Notes: generated by a model from the sequence alone, not told the origin. Positions 25,831 through 34,579 are shown, counted from the first letter of the stretch. The stretch: DNA of 64,000 nucleotides from an uncultured Eggerthellaceae bacterium (GCA_944320405.1 CALUHI010000012.1:1-64000); one strand, 5' to 3'. Numbers and translations: made by a program.

Positions 25831-26916
25831 ATGGATCTCGACGGGCGCGACAGAGAGCTTGCAGCGCGCTATCTTGCGGAAAACGCTGCTCTTCGCGAAG
25901 CGCTGGGCGTTTCCAATGGCGTCGAGCTGGTGCCGCATTACCTGGGCGAAGGCGAACACAACCGCAACTTCTGGTTTGCCGATCCGCGCACGGGTCGGAA
26001 GTTCGTACTGCGCATCAACGTTTCCCCGCAGCCGTTCCACGATAAGCAGATTGCCTACGAGTTCGCCGCGTTGCAGCTGCTTGCGGAATCCGGGCGCGCT
26101 CCCCTTCCCCTTTATCTGGACGCCTCGCCGGAAGCGCCGGGTGAAGGCGCGCTTGTGGAGAGCTTCTGCGAGGGAGACCGCCTCGATTTCGACAACTTGC
26201 GCCCGGGCGATTTGCAATGCGCGACGCAGCTCATGGCCGACATCCATGCGGTGCGCATCGACGACGCCGAACACCGTCCGCTTTACCGCCCCACCGATCC
26301 TCTGCGCGGACTCTTTGATGAATGCGTTGCACGCTTCAAAACGTATCGCTCATCTGGGTGTGAGGACGCGAGCCTCACGCGATGGACCGAGCGCTTTATC
26401 GCGGCGGCACAAGACACGCTGGACACCCCCAGCGATCCGGCAGAATGCCGGCATATCGTGAACACGGAAACGCTCGCAGCGCACTTCCTTATCCCGAAGG
26501 GATCTGCCGAAGCCGCGGCTGCCAACATTGAAGGCTGGCGCAACAACCCCGGTTTCTTCGTGGATTGGGAGCGCCCCATTGTGGGAGAGGTTGCACAGGA
26601 TCTCGCGTATTTCGTGGCACCTACCACCACGTTTTGGGACAGCACCTTCTTCTTCACCGCCGAACAAGCGAACAGCATCATCGAGGAGTACTGGCGCGCA
26701 GTTGACGGGCGCTTCCCGCGTGGCAGCTTCGATGGGCGCTTCCGCGCGTTCCGCATGATGACGGCACTGCGCTCCACCACCTGGTTCTGCAAGGCAATGA
26801 CCACCTACCTCGGGCGCGACGGCGGGCACATGACCGAACGCACGCGGGAAAAGTTTCCGCTCTATTTGGCGGACGAGTTCATGGAGATGCTGGCGCGGGA
26901 CTGCTTCGAGCTGTAG
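25831..26916 (+). CDS. APH/choline-kinase-fold protein with altered catalytic loop (paralogue 1)
   Basis: 361 residues from ATG 25831 (AAAGGAGCACG upstream). It shares the aminoglycoside-phosphotransferase/choline-kinase layout: nucleotide loop LGEGEHNRNFWF (38-49), FVLRINVSP and the metal-binding VDWERPIVGEVAQDLAYF (244-261). The expected catalytic-loop H-x-D-x4-N is instead NTETLAAH (211-218), so the Asp is Glu and the Asn is His. The protein at 54431 keeps the same NTE triplet. It may be an active kinase of unusual chemistry or a pseudokinase. A convergent tyrosine phosphatase gene follows 14 bp away. The substrate is unknown. Confidence 0.75.
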   Translation: MDLDGRDRELAARYLAENAALREALGVSNGVELVPHYLGEGEHNRNFWFADPRTGRKFVLRINVSPQPFHDKQIAYEFAALQLLAESGRAPLPLYLDASPEAPGEGALVESFCEGDRLDFDNLRPGDLQCATQLMADIHAVRIDDAEHRPLYRPTDPLRGLFDECVARFKTYRSSGCEDASLTRWTERFIAAAQDTLDTPSDPAECRHIVNTETLAAHFLIPKGSAEAAAANIEGWRNNPGFFVDWERPIVGEVAQDLAYFVAPTTTFWDSTFFFTAEQANSIIEEYWRAVDGRFPRGSFDGRFRAFRMMTALRSTTWFCKAMTTYLGRDGGHMTERTREKFPLYLADEFMEMLARDCFEL

Positions 26917-26930
26917 GGAGCAGCCCGACT

Positions 26931-27719
26931 CTAGAGCGCAGGAACAGTCAGCTGCTCTTTCAAGCGTGCGCGGTAGTGGCGATCGATCTGCAGCACCTCC
27001 ACGATGAACGCCTCGATACCGCCATAGCGCACATCCAGCGAATCGTAGAATGCCTGCAGGTTCTCGGGATTGGCGCGATGGCCGCACGTGAGTTTGTGGG
27101 CCAGCTCCTCGTTGCCGTCGGCGAAGCGAAGGAAGCGCTGAAACTCCTTTTCGTAATGGCGGTCGCGCGATTCGTTGGTAAGCAGATAATCGGCAAGGAT
27201 ATCTTCTTGGCTTGCGCCCAAGATCGCGAGAATCAGCATTGCCAGAATGCCTGCGCGGTCTTTCCCACCGCTGCAGTGAAGGTAGACCGGCTTGCCCTCA
27301 AGCGCGTGGGAAAACGCACAGTGAACCGCTTCACGCATCTGCGCCGCCGTGAGCACGTTCGACATGGCGCCGTAGAATCGCAGCGGATCGCAGGCGACAT
27401 CACGGCCAACCACTTTGGTGCCTGCGGCGGGCTCGGTGTATTCGACGCCGACTTTCTCCAGGTCAAAAAAGGGAATGTGCAGGTTTTCCACGCCGGGAAC
27501 GGCGATGTCGGGCTTCGCCTCGCGCTCCCATCCGCAGCGCACGTCGATGACGCACGTGATGCCCAACTCGGAGAAGAGAAGCGTTTGGTCTTCGGGGGTT
27601 GCCTCGTTCAACGCTGCTCCGCGGAAAAAGAGGCCCGGTGCGACAGCGCGGCCACCCTCAACGGGGATTCCACCCAAATCGCGCACGTTGCGAACTTTTT
27701 GAAGCGCAATGGATCTCAA
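26931..27719 (-). CDS. Protein tyrosine phosphatase (Y_phosphatase3 family)
   Basis: 262 residues. The phosphatase loop C-x5-R is present in VYLHCSGGKDRAGILAML, with the nucleophile Cys and phosphate-binding Arg. The start RNVRDLGGIPVEGGRAVAPGLFFRGA is typical of the bacterial Y_phosphatase3/LipA-type enzymes, which act on tyrosine phosphate or phosphoinositides. The ATG at 27719 has no strong ribosome binding site but matches the family start. It converges on the kinase-like gene at 25831. Confidence 0.9.
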   Translation of the reverse strand: MRSIALQKVRNVRDLGGIPVEGGRAVAPGLFFRGAALNEATPEDQTLLFSELGITCVIDVRCGWEREAKPDIAVPGVENLHIPFFDLEKVGVEYTEPAAGTKVVGRDVACDPLRFYGAMSNVLTAAQMREAVHCAFSHALEGKPVYLHCSGGKDRAGILAMLILAILGASQEDILADYLLTNESRDRHYEKEFQRFLRFADGNEELAHKLTCGHRANPENLQAFYDSLDVRYGGIEAFIVEVLQIDRHYRARLKEQLTVPAL

Positions 27720-27803
27720 AGCAGGTCTTTCCCAAACGAAAACGAAACCAAACAGCGCTTCATACTATCACAAGCACCGGTGCGGCCTGCCTGAACACCG
27801 CGT

Positions 27804-27831
27804 GCGTCCGGCAGGGTGCCCTGCCGGACGC
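27804..27831. repeat. 13-bp perfect hairpin
   Basis: GCGTCCGGCAGGG (27804-27816) and its exact complement (27819-27831) enclose two bases. It lies 8 bp from the 33-bp AATGAG hairpin in the 3' region of the paaK-like gene. It has no T-run and could act as an mRNA 3' stabiliser. Confidence 0.7.
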
Positions 27832-27839
27832 TGTGTCGG

Positions 27840-27872
27840 AATGAGAAAAAGTGACTGTCCCTTTTTCTCATT
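27840..27872. repeat. 33-bp AATGAG hairpin, copy 2
   Basis: AATGAGAAAAAG (27840-27851), spacer TGACTGTCC, and CTTTTTCTCATT (27861-27872), in the same orientation as copy 1. It overlaps the TAA stop of the paaK-like gene (27872-27874) by one base. Its T-rich arm could end the trpB2-paaK transcript. Confidence 0.9.
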
Positions 27873-29113
27873 TAGTAGCGGCTGTCGAAGATGCGCTTGG
27901 TCTTCTTTTCGCTGCGCGGCAGTTCGCCCATGGGGACGCCGACGGCGTCGGGGGTGCAGCCGATCTTCGCCTTGAAGATGCCGGCGAGCTCCTCTTCGCA
28001 ACGCTTTTTCTCGTCGCCCTCAAGCGGAGTCTCGAACAACACCGTCAGCACGTCGCGGCCCGAGATGTTCTCGATCATCACCTGGTACTCGGAGCTGGCG
28101 CCGCTGGTGATGGCGATGACGTCCTCCACCTGGGCGGGGAACATGTTGCAGCCCTTCACTTTGAACATGTCATCGGTGCGGCCGACCAGCGTGTCGATGC
28201 GCGGATGCCTATCGCCATGCGCGCACTTGCAGGCGCCGGGGATGATGCGCGTGAGGTCGTGGGTGCGATAGCGGATGAGCGGCGCGCCCTGCTTGCACAG
28301 CGTGGTGAGCACGAGCTCGCCCGTCTCGCCGTCGGGCAGAACCTCACCCGTGTCGGGGTTGACGATCTCGATGTAGACGTAGTCACTCCACACGTGCATG
28401 CCTGCGTGCTCGTGGCACGAGATGCCAATGCCGGGGCCGTACACCTCGGTGAGGCCGTAGATGTCGAAGATCTCCACGCCTAGCTCGTTCTCGATGCGGC
28501 GGCGCATCTTCTCGCCCCAGCGCTCGGAGCCGATGACGCCCTTGCGCAGGTAAATCTTGTCGCGCAGACCGCGCTCGTTGATCTCCTCGGCAAGCAGCAA
28601 CGCATACGAGCTAGTAGCGCCCAGCACGGTGGACTTGAGATCCTGCATCATCTGCAGCTGTTTCTCGGTGTTGCCCGGGCCCATCGGGATGGCCATCGCG
28701 CCCAGGCGCTCGGCGCCCAGCTGAAAACCGATGCCCGCCGTCCACAGACCGTATCCCGGCGTGATTTGGATGCGGTCATTGTTGGTGATGCCCGCCGTCT
28801 CGTAGCAACGCGCGAACTGGACGGCCCAATCGTCGACATCCTGCTGGGTGTAGGGGATGATGACTGGCGTGCCCGTGGTGCCCGACGAGCTATGGATGCG
28901 CACAACCTCTTCGTCAGGAACCGCCTGCAGTCCCAACGGATAGGCGGCGCGCAGGTCGGCTTTCTCAGAGAAGGGCAGCTTCTCGAAATCCGCCTGGATC
29001 TGCACGTCGGACAGATCGATGTCCTCGAACTTCTTGGCGTAGAACGGGGAGCGGTCCTTGAGCGTGCGGAACTGGTCTTTCAACAGGGAGAACTGTTCGT
29101 CGGTGAGCTGCAT
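27872..29113 (-). CDS. paaK: Phenylacetate-CoA ligase-like (AMP-forming) enzyme
   Basis: 413 residues starting MQLTDEQFSLLKDQFRTLKD. ATP-binding motif RIHSSSGTTGTPVIIPYT, then DIYGLTEVYGPGIGISC, and the C-terminal RTDDMFKVKGCNMFP of the PaaK family of aryl-acetate CoA ligases, slightly shorter than typical PaaK (about 430). It activates an arylacetate to its CoA ester with ATP. GAGAGGAAAGAGG precedes the ATG; a longer open frame is rejected. Gene order iorA-iorB-[T-box]-trpB2-paaK suggests a shared aromatic amino acid role. Confidence 0.9.
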   Translation of the reverse strand: MQLTDEQFSLLKDQFRTLKDRSPFYAKKFEDIDLSDVQIQADFEKLPFSEKADLRAAYPLGLQAVPDEEVVRIHSSSGTTGTPVIIPYTQQDVDDWAVQFARCYETAGITNNDRIQITPGYGLWTAGIGFQLGAERLGAMAIPMGPGNTEKQLQMMQDLKSTVLGATSSYALLLAEEINERGLRDKIYLRKGVIGSERWGEKMRRRIENELGVEIFDIYGLTEVYGPGIGISCHEHAGMHVWSDYVYIEIVNPDTGEVLPDGETGELVLTTLCKQGAPLIRYRTHDLTRIIPGACKCAHGDRHPRIDTLVGRTDDMFKVKGCNMFPAQVEDVIAITSGASSEYQVMIENISGRDVLTVLFETPLEGDEKKRCEEELAGIFKAKIGCTPDAVGVPMGELPRSEKKTKRIFDSRY

Positions 29114-29222
29114 GGGTTCCTCTTTCCTCTCCTTCACGCGGCGGTCGATTTGGTTGAGCAAGCGGATCGGTGAAGCGATTCGGCTGCCAACCCGCCGACT
29201 GCCGCGCGTTTCGGTTTCAATC

Positions 29223-30611
29223 TTACTGGATGCCCTCCAGATGCGGGATGTTCGCGAAGCCCACCGCGAGGTCTTCGTCGGTGGGGATGTAATCGACCAT
29301 GGTTCCGTTGCGGAACGCGGAATAAGCGGCCAAGTCGAAATAGCCCGTGCCGGTAAGACCGAACACGATGACCTTTTCCTCGCCAGTCTCCTTGCATTTG
29401 AGCGCCTCGTCCATGGCAACGCGGATGGCGTGTGCCGACTCGGGCGCCGGCAGCGTTCCCTCCACGCGCGCGAACAGCGTGGCGGCCTCGAACACGCGGG
29501 TCTGCTCGACCGAGCGCGCCTCGTCCAAGGTGCCGTCGTGATAGAGCTGCGACAAAATAGGGCTCATGCCGTGGTAGCGCAGACCGCCCGAATGGTTGGG
29601 CGAGGGAATGAACCCGGAACCCAGCGTGTACATCTTCGCAAGCGGCGTGACCTTGCCTACATCGCAGTAGTCGTAGGCGAACGTGCCGCGCGTGAGCGTA
29701 GGACAGCTCGCCGGCTCCACCGCGATGAAGTGCGGCGCGCGCTTGCCTTGGAGTTTGTCGCCAACGAACGGTGCGATGAGGCCGCCCAGGTTCGAGCCGC
29801 CGCCGGCGCAGCCGATCATGACGTCGGGCTCCACGCCGATTTTGTCGAGCGCCGCCTTAGTCTCCAGGCCGATGATCGACTGGTGCAGCAGCACCTGGTT
29901 GAGCACGCTGCCAAGTGCGTAGCGGCAGCCTTCGGTGGAGGTAGCTTCCTCTACCGCTTCGGAAATGGCGGTGCCGAGCGATCCGGTGTTGTTGGGATCC
30001 TTCGCCAGGATGGCGCGGCCAACCGCCGTCTCGTTTGAAGGCGATTCGGTCACGCGCGCGTTGTATGTTTCCATGACTGCCTTGCGGTAGGGCTTCTGTT
30101 GCGCCGAGCACTTCACCATGAACACATGCAAATCAAGGCCGAAGAAGCCGCACGCCATGGCAAGCGCAGTGCCCCATTGGCCGGCGCCCGTTTCGGTGGT
30201 GAGGCTGGTCAGGCCCTGTTCCTTGGCGTAGTAGGCCTGGGCGATGGCGGAGTTGAGCTTGTGAGATCCGGAGGTGTTGTTGCCCTCGAACTTGTAGAAG
30301 ATCTTTGCGGGCGTGCCCAGCGCCTCTTCGAAAAACTTCGCATGCACCAGCGGCGAAGGGCGGTACATGCGGTAGAACTCGCGCACTGGCTCGGGGATCG
30401 GGATGAACCGGTCGGTGGCGTTGAACTCTTGGCGCGCAAGCTCGGTGGCGAACACGGGCGAGAGGTCGTCCACGGTCACCGGCTTGAGCGTTGCAGGGTT
30501 GAGCATCGGGGCGTGATCCGCAGGCATGTCGGCACGCACGTTGTAGTAGTGCGTGGGCAGCTCTTCCTCGGACAGGTAAGTCTTGTACTCGGTGCTCGGT
30601 CGCTTGGTCAT
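29223..30611 (-). CDS. trpB2: Tryptophan synthase beta-like protein TrpB2
   Basis: 462 residues from ATG 30611, six bases after AAAGGAG; an ATG two codons upstream sits directly on that site and is less likely. PLP lysine is in NNTSGSHKLNSAIAQ, then ETGAGQWGTALAMA and the phosphate loop IGCAGGGSNLGG. The extended N-terminus and C-terminus are those of the TrpB2 form, which can condense indole with serine without TrpA. No trpA is near. A Trp-specifier T-box lies upstream; paaK follows 109 bp downstream. Confidence 0.94.
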   Translation of the reverse strand: MTKRPSTEYKTYLSEEELPTHYYNVRADMPADHAPMLNPATLKPVTVDDLSPVFATELARQEFNATDRFIPIPEPVREFYRMYRPSPLVHAKFFEEALGTPAKIFYKFEGNNTSGSHKLNSAIAQAYYAKEQGLTSLTTETGAGQWGTALAMACGFFGLDLHVFMVKCSAQQKPYRKAVMETYNARVTESPSNETAVGRAILAKDPNNTGSLGTAISEAVEEATSTEGCRYALGSVLNQVLLHQSIIGLETKAALDKIGVEPDVMIGCAGGGSNLGGLIAPFVGDKLQGKRAPHFIAVEPASCPTLTRGTFAYDYCDVGKVTPLAKMYTLGSGFIPSPNHSGGLRYHGMSPILSQLYHDGTLDEARSVEQTRVFEAATLFARVEGTLPAPESAHAIRVAMDEALKCKETGEEKVIVFGLTGTGYFDLAAYSAFRNGTMVDYIPTDEDLAVGFANIPHLEGIQ

Positions 30612-30644
30612 CTTCATCTCCTTTCGCTTTGGAGACGAAGGCAA

Positions 30645-30945
30645 TAAAAAAAGCCCCTGTCTCCTACAAATCCTTTGCAGGGACAAGAGCGAAAACTCCT
30701 GCGGTGCCACCACTGCTTGGTACCCCCATGGTACCCACTCACGAGCCGCGCCGGCCCTTTTGCCAGTCACGCCTCTGCTCTGTAACGGGAGCACCCGTCT
30801 CGTGCTACTACGTCAAGTCATGGTGGCAGGCGATTTGCACGAGCCCTCGGAGGGCCATTTGATGGACCGCTTTCTGCCGGGATCTCAGCATCCCCGACTC
30901 TCTGGGAGCGCGCTTCCACCGTTACTTCCTCGTCAACGGTTTATG
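30645..30945 (-). promoter_or_regulatory. T-box riboswitch with Trp (TGG) specifier before trpB2
   Basis: Transcribed on the minus strand. Stem I has GACGAGGAAGTAAC, the AGAGAGTCGGGGATGCTGAG bulge and distal loop, and a return strand in which TCCATC pairs with GGTGGA. The unpaired AAATGGC that follows carries TGG at 30855-30857 as specifier codon, reading tRNA-Trp. The tRNA-acceptor-binding sequence TGGCACCGC lies within 30698-30709. The terminator is GTCCCTG with CAGGGGC and seven T (30645-30684). Uncharged tRNA-Trp should block the terminator and turn on trpB2-paaK. The specifier was assigned by hand folding. Confidence 0.9.
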
Positions 30946-30951
30946 CGATGC

Positions 30952-30979
30952 ATAGTACCAGAAGCGGCGAAGCGCGCAA
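30952..30979 (-). promoter_or_regulatory. Probable promoter of the T-box leader
   Basis: On the minus strand, TTGCGC (30974-30979) and TACTAT (30952-30957) are 16 bases apart, placing the start at about 30945, just before stem I. The -35 box is only a partial match. The 160 bp between it and iorB hold no gene. Part of it (31023-31062) looks like a decayed AATGAGAAAAAG/CTTTTT hairpin. Confidence 0.5.
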
Positions 30980-31141
30980 GTAAAAGTTTGTTAAGCGACC
31001 GCTTTACCCTGTTGAAGCGCCACGATGAGAAAAAGGCTCGGGAAAGGGACGGACGGCTCTTTTTGGTTTCACGCCAATGAGAAGTGGCGCGCGCCCCTTT
31101 CTCTCTGGGTGCGCGGGAACGCGAGAAGAGGACAGTGCCTG

Positions 31142-31738
31142 TTAGCGATCGGCAACCGCATCAACCGCGGCCAGGTTCATCTCGATGAAGCGCGGCTTGA
31201 CGCAGGCACGGATTGCCTCTTTGAGCTCATCGACGGTCAGCGGCACGGCACCGCGCGCCACGGCGCTTGCCAACAGCACCGTGTTGAGGGCGCGGCGGTT
31301 GCCCAGCTCTTCGAGGAAGGGTGCGGCATCAACCACCTCGAGCTTGCCACCGCTTTCGGCGAGCGCAGCGCCCAGGGCTTCGATCACGTCTTCGGTGCGG
31401 TACGGTTTCGTCGACAGCGCCGCCGTCACCGGCTGCACCACCGCCTTTGCAGTCACCACGGCTCCCGTCTTCTTCAGGTAAGGAAGCGAGCGCACGGCCT
31501 CGCCGGGCTCGAACGCGATGATCGCATCGGCGGTTTCCGGCGCGACCAGCGGCGCGTGCACCGGCTCGCCTTCCGACCCCATGCGCACGTGCGACACCAC
31601 GCTTCCGCCACGCTGCGCCATACCGATCGTCTCGGCGGTGCGCACCTGCCAGCCTTTGCTCTGCGCTGCCTGGGCCAACACCTTCGCGGCGAGCACCGTG
31701 CCCTGGCCGCCCACACCCACAAGCAGGATGTTAATCAT
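31142..31738 (-). CDS. iorB: Indolepyruvate ferredoxin oxidoreductase, beta subunit
   Basis: 198 residues starting MINILLVGVGGQGTVLAAKVL, the gamma/beta-type domain of 2-oxoacid:ferredoxin oxidoreductases, followed by RTAETIGMAQRGGSVVSHVRMG. With IorA it oxidatively decarboxylates aryl pyruvates to aryl-acetyl-CoA and reduces ferredoxin. The start overlaps the iorA stop by 8 bp, so translation is coupled. The longer frame to 31831 lies within iorA and is rejected. Confidence 0.94.
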   Translation of the reverse strand: MINILLVGVGGQGTVLAAKVLAQAAQSKGWQVRTAETIGMAQRGGSVVSHVRMGSEGEPVHAPLVAPETADAIIAFEPGEAVRSLPYLKKTGAVVTAKAVVQPVTAALSTKPYRTEDVIEALGAALAESGGKLEVVDAAPFLEELGNRRALNTVLLASAVARGAVPLTVDELKEAIRACVKPRFIEMNLAAVDAVADR

Positions 31739-33791
31739 GATCGGCCTCCTTTTGGATCGCAGCGAAGGGGCACACCTGAACGCACAGCCCGCATCCGTTG
31801 CACTGGCCGGGATCGATGAACGCTTGGCCACGATCCTTGGAGCGCGCTCCCTGCGCCTCGGCGGAGAACCCGATGGCGGGACAGCCGATCTCGGTGATGC
31901 ATTTCTTGCAGCCGGTGCACAGCTCCTGTTTCACGTGAAGCACCGGATCGGGCTTTTTCAGCTGCACGCACGGACTACGGAAGATGATCGCCGAAGGCCC
32001 TTCGAAACCGATTGCCTCCGCCGCTGCGTCGATCGACCCTTGTAGATCGAGCGGATCGGCACCGACGATGCACTCCACACCCAACGCGCGCAAGACCCCT
32101 TCGATGTCGATGGGCTTGCGCCGCTCCCCCATCAGCGTGACCCCTGTGCCCGGATGCGGCTGCGCGCCGGTCATCGCGGTGGTAGCGTTGTCCAGCACGC
32201 ACACGGTGATGTCGTGCCCGTTGTACACGGCGTTGGCGATGCCGGTGAGGCCGCTGGCGAAGAACGTCGAGTCGCCCACGAACGCAACTTGCTTCTTGTC
32301 GGACTCCACCACCGAAAACCCCTGCGCCATGGTGATACCCGCGCCCATGCACAGGCACGTGTCCACCGCGTTGAGCGGCGCGGCGTTGCCCAGCGTGTAG
32401 CAGCCGATGTCGCCACAGGGTACCGCCTCACGCTTGCCAAGCGCGCGCTTGACCGCGTAGAAGCTGCCGCGATGCGGGCACCCCGCGCACAGTACGGGAG
32501 GACGAACAGGAAGCAGCGCGTCGACGTTCTCGACAAGCGGGCTGCCGTCGCCCGGGCAGTGCGCGTAGTGAGCCATGTCGGCGTCGGCGAACGCCGCCAT
32601 GAAGCTTTTCAGGCTGCCGAGGATTTCCTTGGTCGAATTCTCGCCGCGATAGCGCAGGCCACACGACGACCCCATTATCTGGCAGCGGATTCCATGCTCG
32701 CCCATCGTGCGCAGAAGCCCATCCTCCAGCACGTTGTCGAGCTCCTCGTAGACAACCACGCAGTCAAGCCCATCGAGGAACGCGCGAACCAGCTCTTTGG
32801 GGAAGGGGAACGGAGTTCCGATCTGCAGGAACCGGTATGCGGGAAGCTGCAGACCCTCCTCCGCCTGGTTGCGTTCCAAGTGGCGCAGCGCCTCGCGTAC
32901 GTACGCCGCAGAGACGCCGCCGGCGACGATGCCCACGTGCGGACCGTCCTGGGTTTCGAAGTCGAAGCGAGGGGTGCCCTCCCATTCGAGCACGTCAGAG
33001 TACTCTCCTTCGGCATCCTTGCGCGCGAGGAACTGGGAGCCAGTGAGGCGCGCTGCCTCGTCGAAGCGCATGCCGGGTGCAACTTCGATTACCGTGTTGA
33101 ACTGCGAGAGTCCGTCTTTGCAGGCTTCGTCCTGGATCATCCGCAGGCGGTTGAAAATCTCGTCGTGCGCTTCATAGGCGCGCCGCGGGAAGATGATCCA
33201 TTTCGGGTTCTTCTGGAACCCCTCTTCGGGCAGCGGGCGCGCATGCGTTTCGTCTTGCACGTCGAAGAACGTCGAAGCATGGCAAATGCGCGTGGTGGGG
33301 CGCACGATGACGGGCGTGCCGTGGCGCTCAGACAGCTCGAACGCCTCTTTGATCATGGCGAACCCCTCTTCGGGTGTAGAGGGATCGAGCACCGGAACCT
33401 TTGCGAAGTCGCCGAAACGGCGCGTATCCTGTTCGGTTTGAGAGGAGATGGGGCCGGGATCGTCGGCAACGTAGAGAACAAGACCGCCCTTGACACCCAC
33501 ATAGTTGAGGCTCATGAGCGCATCGCTGGCCACATTGAGACCCACCTGCTTACAGGTGAACAGACAACGCGCGCCGGCATACGAAGCGCCGGCAAGCAGC
33601 TCGAGCGCCGCCTTCTCGTTGGTCGACCACTCCACATGCACGCCATGCGCGCGCCCTTCGGCATGAAGGCGCGCAACCGTTTCGATCAGCTCGGACGACG
33701 GTGTACCGGGGTATCCGGCTACCACACGCACGCCCGCTTCCAGCGCTGCATGCGCGAACGCCTCGTTCGCCATCAGGAGTTTCTTGGTCAT
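31731..33791 (-). CDS. iorA: Indolepyruvate ferredoxin oxidoreductase, alpha subunit
   Basis: 686 residues starting MTKKLLMANEAFAHAALEAG. Order: pyrimidine-binding domain with VVAGYPGTPSSELIE, linker, ThDP domain with CAGCPHRGSFYAV and VAFVGDSTFFASGLTG...NATTAMTGAQPHPGTG, then a C-terminal two-cluster ferredoxin part (CTGCKKCITEIGCPA and CNGCGLCVQVCPFAA). This is the standard IorA layout. In anaerobes the enzyme degrades Trp, Phe and Tyr keto acids, or runs in reverse to make them from arylacetyl-CoA. iorB overlaps its 3' end. Confidence 0.96.
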   Translation of the reverse strand: MTKKLLMANEAFAHAALEAGVRVVAGYPGTPSSELIETVARLHAEGRAHGVHVEWSTNEKAALELLAGASYAGARCLFTCKQVGLNVASDALMSLNYVGVKGGLVLYVADDPGPISSQTEQDTRRFGDFAKVPVLDPSTPEEGFAMIKEAFELSERHGTPVIVRPTTRICHASTFFDVQDETHARPLPEEGFQKNPKWIIFPRRAYEAHDEIFNRLRMIQDEACKDGLSQFNTVIEVAPGMRFDEAARLTGSQFLARKDAEGEYSDVLEWEGTPRFDFETQDGPHVGIVAGGVSAAYVREALRHLERNQAEEGLQLPAYRFLQIGTPFPFPKELVRAFLDGLDCVVVYEELDNVLEDGLLRTMGEHGIRCQIMGSSCGLRYRGENSTKEILGSLKSFMAAFADADMAHYAHCPGDGSPLVENVDALLPVRPPVLCAGCPHRGSFYAVKRALGKREAVPCGDIGCYTLGNAAPLNAVDTCLCMGAGITMAQGFSVVESDKKQVAFVGDSTFFASGLTGIANAVYNGHDITVCVLDNATTAMTGAQPHPGTGVTLMGERRKPIDIEGVLRALGVECIVGADPLDLQGSIDAAAEAIGFEGPSAIIFRSPCVQLKKPDPVLHVKQELCTGCKKCITEIGCPAIGFSAEAQGARSKDRGQAFIDPGQCNGCGLCVQVCPFAAIQKEADHD

Positions 33792-33904
33792 CGTTTGTCC
33801 GCTTCCCCTCGGCCTCGTTTTTCTATCGGAATCATATAGCAAGAAAGGCCGGCCACCCAGGCCGACCCTTCCCGTCGAACATTTTCATCGGACAGCGCAC
33901 CCGA

Positions 33905-33937
33905 AATGAGAAAAAGAGACAGTCACTTTTTCTCATT
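33905..33937. repeat. 33-bp AATGAG hairpin, copy 3 (inverted)
   Basis: AATGAGAAAAAG (33905-33916), spacer AGACAGTCA, CTTTTTCTCATT (33926-33937). Read by its spacer it is inverted relative to copies 1 and 2. It lies 9 bp from 165-bp element copy 2, in the region between purE and iorA, not at a stop codon. Confidence 0.9.
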
Positions 33938-33945
33938 TTGTCCAT

Positions 33946-34110
33946 CAGGTTGAGCACAAGAAGCTGAGAGGGCCCGAGGTGCCCCGGATTCGCGGGATCG
34001 CGAAGGCGAAGCGTACTTGGGTACGCGAGTCTTCGGGATCGCGCGAAGGCGGGGTGCATCGGGCCCTCTCAGCGGACGAGTGGTTCCGCGGGCCGGCAGG
34101 CCCACGGAAC
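33946..34110 (-). repeat. 165-bp structured element, copy 2
   Basis: Same length and layout as the other copies, but the outer stem has a different sequence, CTGAGAGGGCCCGA (about 33970-33983), whose partner near 34059-34072 has changed to TCGGGCCCTCTCAG. Pairing is kept by compensatory change. The apical GCGTAC-TTGG-GTACGC and the GGCA-loop end hairpin (34083-34110) remain, the latter with one mismatch. The hairpin ends one base before the purE stop codon. Confidence 0.9.
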
Positions 34111-34111
34111 C

Positions 34112-34579
34112 CTAAGCTTCTGCCATGGCTTTTTTGAAGTCGATGATCTTTTGGAGGGCATCGTCGCAGCCGGTGCCGATCATCTGGACGGCAAGGATGG
34201 CAGCGTTCTTCGCGCCGTTGATGGCAACGCAGGCGACCGGCACGCCGGAAGGCATCTGCACCATCGACAGCAGCGAGTCGAGACCGCCCAAATCGCTCGT
34301 CTTCATGGGGACGGTGATGACCGGGCAGGGGGTGAACGCTGCAACAACGCCACCCAGATGAGCAGCCTTGCCAGCAGCAGCAACGATCACCTTGATGCCG
34401 CGCTCGTGAGCAGTGGACGCCCACTCATGCACAATCTCGGGCTTGCGGTGAGCCGACGCAACCTTCACCTCGTACGGAACCCCGAACTCGTCAAGCTGCT
34501 TCATGCACGGCTCCATCGCCGGCATATCAGATTCGCTTCCCATGATGATGCCGACAACCGGCTTGCAGTCACATGCCAT
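34112..34579 (-). CDS. purE: N5-carboxyaminoimidazole ribonucleotide mutase
   Basis: 155 residues starting MACDCKPVVGIIMGSESDMP, with VASAHRKPE, AAAGKAAHLGGVVAAFTPCPVITVP and NGAKNAAILAVQMI as in class I PurE. It rearranges N5-CAIR to CAIR in purine synthesis. CAGGGAAGGGG precedes the ATG. purD and purA lie 4-7 kb away in other units, so the purine genes are not in one operon. Confidence 0.96.
   Translation of the reverse strand: MACDCKPVVGIIMGSESDMPAMEPCMKQLDEFGVPYEVKVASAHRKPEIVHEWASTAHERGIKVIVAAAGKAAHLGGVVAAFTPCPVITVPMKTSDLGGLDSLLSMVQMPSGVPVACVAINGAKNAAILAVQMIGTGCDDALQKIIDFKKAMAEA

Noticed and set aside
15902-33937. Short peptides beginning [10 protein letters not shown] or containing [11 protein letters not shown] at three places
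   Set aside because: They are translations of the 33-bp AATGAG hairpin and arise only because the element repeats.
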